DNA from: JBCDBY01 sp039182715
GTDB lineage: Bacteria > Planctomycetota > PLA2
Direction: 5' to 3'
Length of the DNA: 21,131 nt
NCBI GenBank assembly: GCA_039182715.1
Contig: JBCDBY010000039.1
Coordinates: 1-21,131 of the forward strand
The position numbers and the translations under genes were made by a program. This document shows positions 20,716-21,131 of this stretch, in pieces (within the stretch, counting starts at the first letter, position 1; every line of letters begins with the position of its first letter). The notes below the pieces were generated by a model. It was not told the origin of the DNA. It worked only from the letters and a program-made list of their open reading frames with translations, and did no database searches.

Positions 20716-21131
20716 GTGAGTTTCGAGGCATGGAGGTTTGCGACCGAAGAAGGCAAAGACCCCGGCGGGTTGCTCGACAGCGCCGCCGAGCAGGCGCCCA
20801 CCCGCGACCGGTGGGCGTGCGCGGCCGGATGCGCGCACTGCTGCTTCCTGCGGGTCGAGGTGACCGAAGCGGAGGTCGAGCGCATCCTGCCGCTCGTCAC
20901 GCCCGCCATCGCGGTGCGGGTGCGGGAGCAGGCCGCGCGGCCGGGCGCCCGTCGCCGTTGTGCGCTGCTCGGCCCCGACGACCGCTGTCTCGTTTACGAA
21001 CAGCGTCCCGTGCGTTGCCGCGCGCACGTTTCGAGCGACGTCGGCCTCTGCGAGTCGGTGCGCGCCGAGCAACTGCCGTCGGGCGCCGTGCCGGGCGACT
21101 CCTGGCTCACGCGGGTCGCCGACGCGGTCCA
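20716..21131 (+). CDS. YkgJ-family cysteine-cluster protein, C-terminus outside window
   Basis: The frame is open from a GTG at 20716 to the window end, 138 codons so far. A TAA in frame at 20695 and no ATG between them force the GTG start. The cysteine pattern CAAGCAHCC (Cys35/39/42/43) followed by a helix with VTEAEVERI, then Cys82, CLVYEQRPVRCR (Cys91 and Cys101) and Cys112, is the YkgJ/CxxCxxCC signature of proteins thought to bind zinc or iron. The RPVRCR motif is well conserved in the family. The biochemical role is unknown. Only a weak GGAGA lies 12 nt upstream. It is divergent from the zinc-ribbon gene, so two small metal-binding proteins share a control region, which may or may not be meaningful. 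Confidence 0.85.
   Translation, partial: MSFEAWRFATEEGKDPGGLLDSAAEQAPTRDRWACAAGCAHCCFLRVEVTEAEVERILPLVTPAIAVRVREQAARPGARRRCALLGPDDRCLVYEQRPVRCRAHVSSDVGLCESVRAEQLPSGAVPGDSWLTRVADAV

Overview
This is a GC-rich chromosomal window from a Gram-negative (diderm) bacterium. Outer-membrane assembly genes (a TamB and a lipidated Omp85 partner), a canonical PEP-CTERM sorting signal, a CarboxypepD_reg-type secreted protein, a DUF4932-type metalloprotease and weak or absent Shine-Dalgarno sites at many genes together point to Planctomycetota or a related environmental lineage. This assignment is an inference; there is no rRNA or other phylogenetic marker here. I see no tRNA, rRNA, CRISPR array, insertion sequence or phage gene.

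Layout. Positions 1-9519 form a minus-strand run. Read in transcription order it holds a small GlsB/YeaQ-type membrane protein, a Fas1-Fas1-SOUL fusion, TamB, a lipoprotein-type TamA (TamL-like), and a CarboxypepD_reg protein that leaves the window at base 1. The tamB start codon lies in the apical part of a long GC-rich hairpin followed by six U residues, which looks like the terminator of the upstream gene embedded in the first codons of tamB. Next come a small plus-strand membrane protein (9596-10006) and a convergent PEP-CTERM protein (10057-10824), which share one hairpin terminator. A divergent 1-Cys peroxiredoxin (10979-11611) follows. It converges on a minus-strand pair, a DUF4932 metalloprotease and an anchored coiled-coil/Spy-like protein (13704-11636). 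Three tandem 14-bp repeats sit exactly over the two convergent stop codons.

Positions 14047-17868 are a likely plus-strand operon: a large redox protein, a TMEM175-like channel, an MddA-type methanethiol S-methyltransferase and a small exported protein. The redox protein is the most striking gene. It joins an apparently circularly permuted thioredoxin-reductase-like FAD/NAD(P) module to a NapH/NosR-like membrane domain with 4Fe-4S clusters, which suggests a one-polypeptide route for electrons from NAD(P)H through the membrane.

The right end (17955-21131) holds a small lipoprotein, a secreted coiled-coil protein with a His/Asp/Glu-rich stretch, a multi-zinc-ribbon protein with its own terminator, and the start of a YkgJ-type cysteine-cluster protein. 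Three intergenic regions (13887-13934, 17870-17953, 19805-19835) carry related G-run-rich repeats, two of them strong G-quadruplex candidates on the minus strand. Several genes (the Fas1-SOUL gene, tamB, mddA) have hairpins over the start codon or Shine-Dalgarno site.
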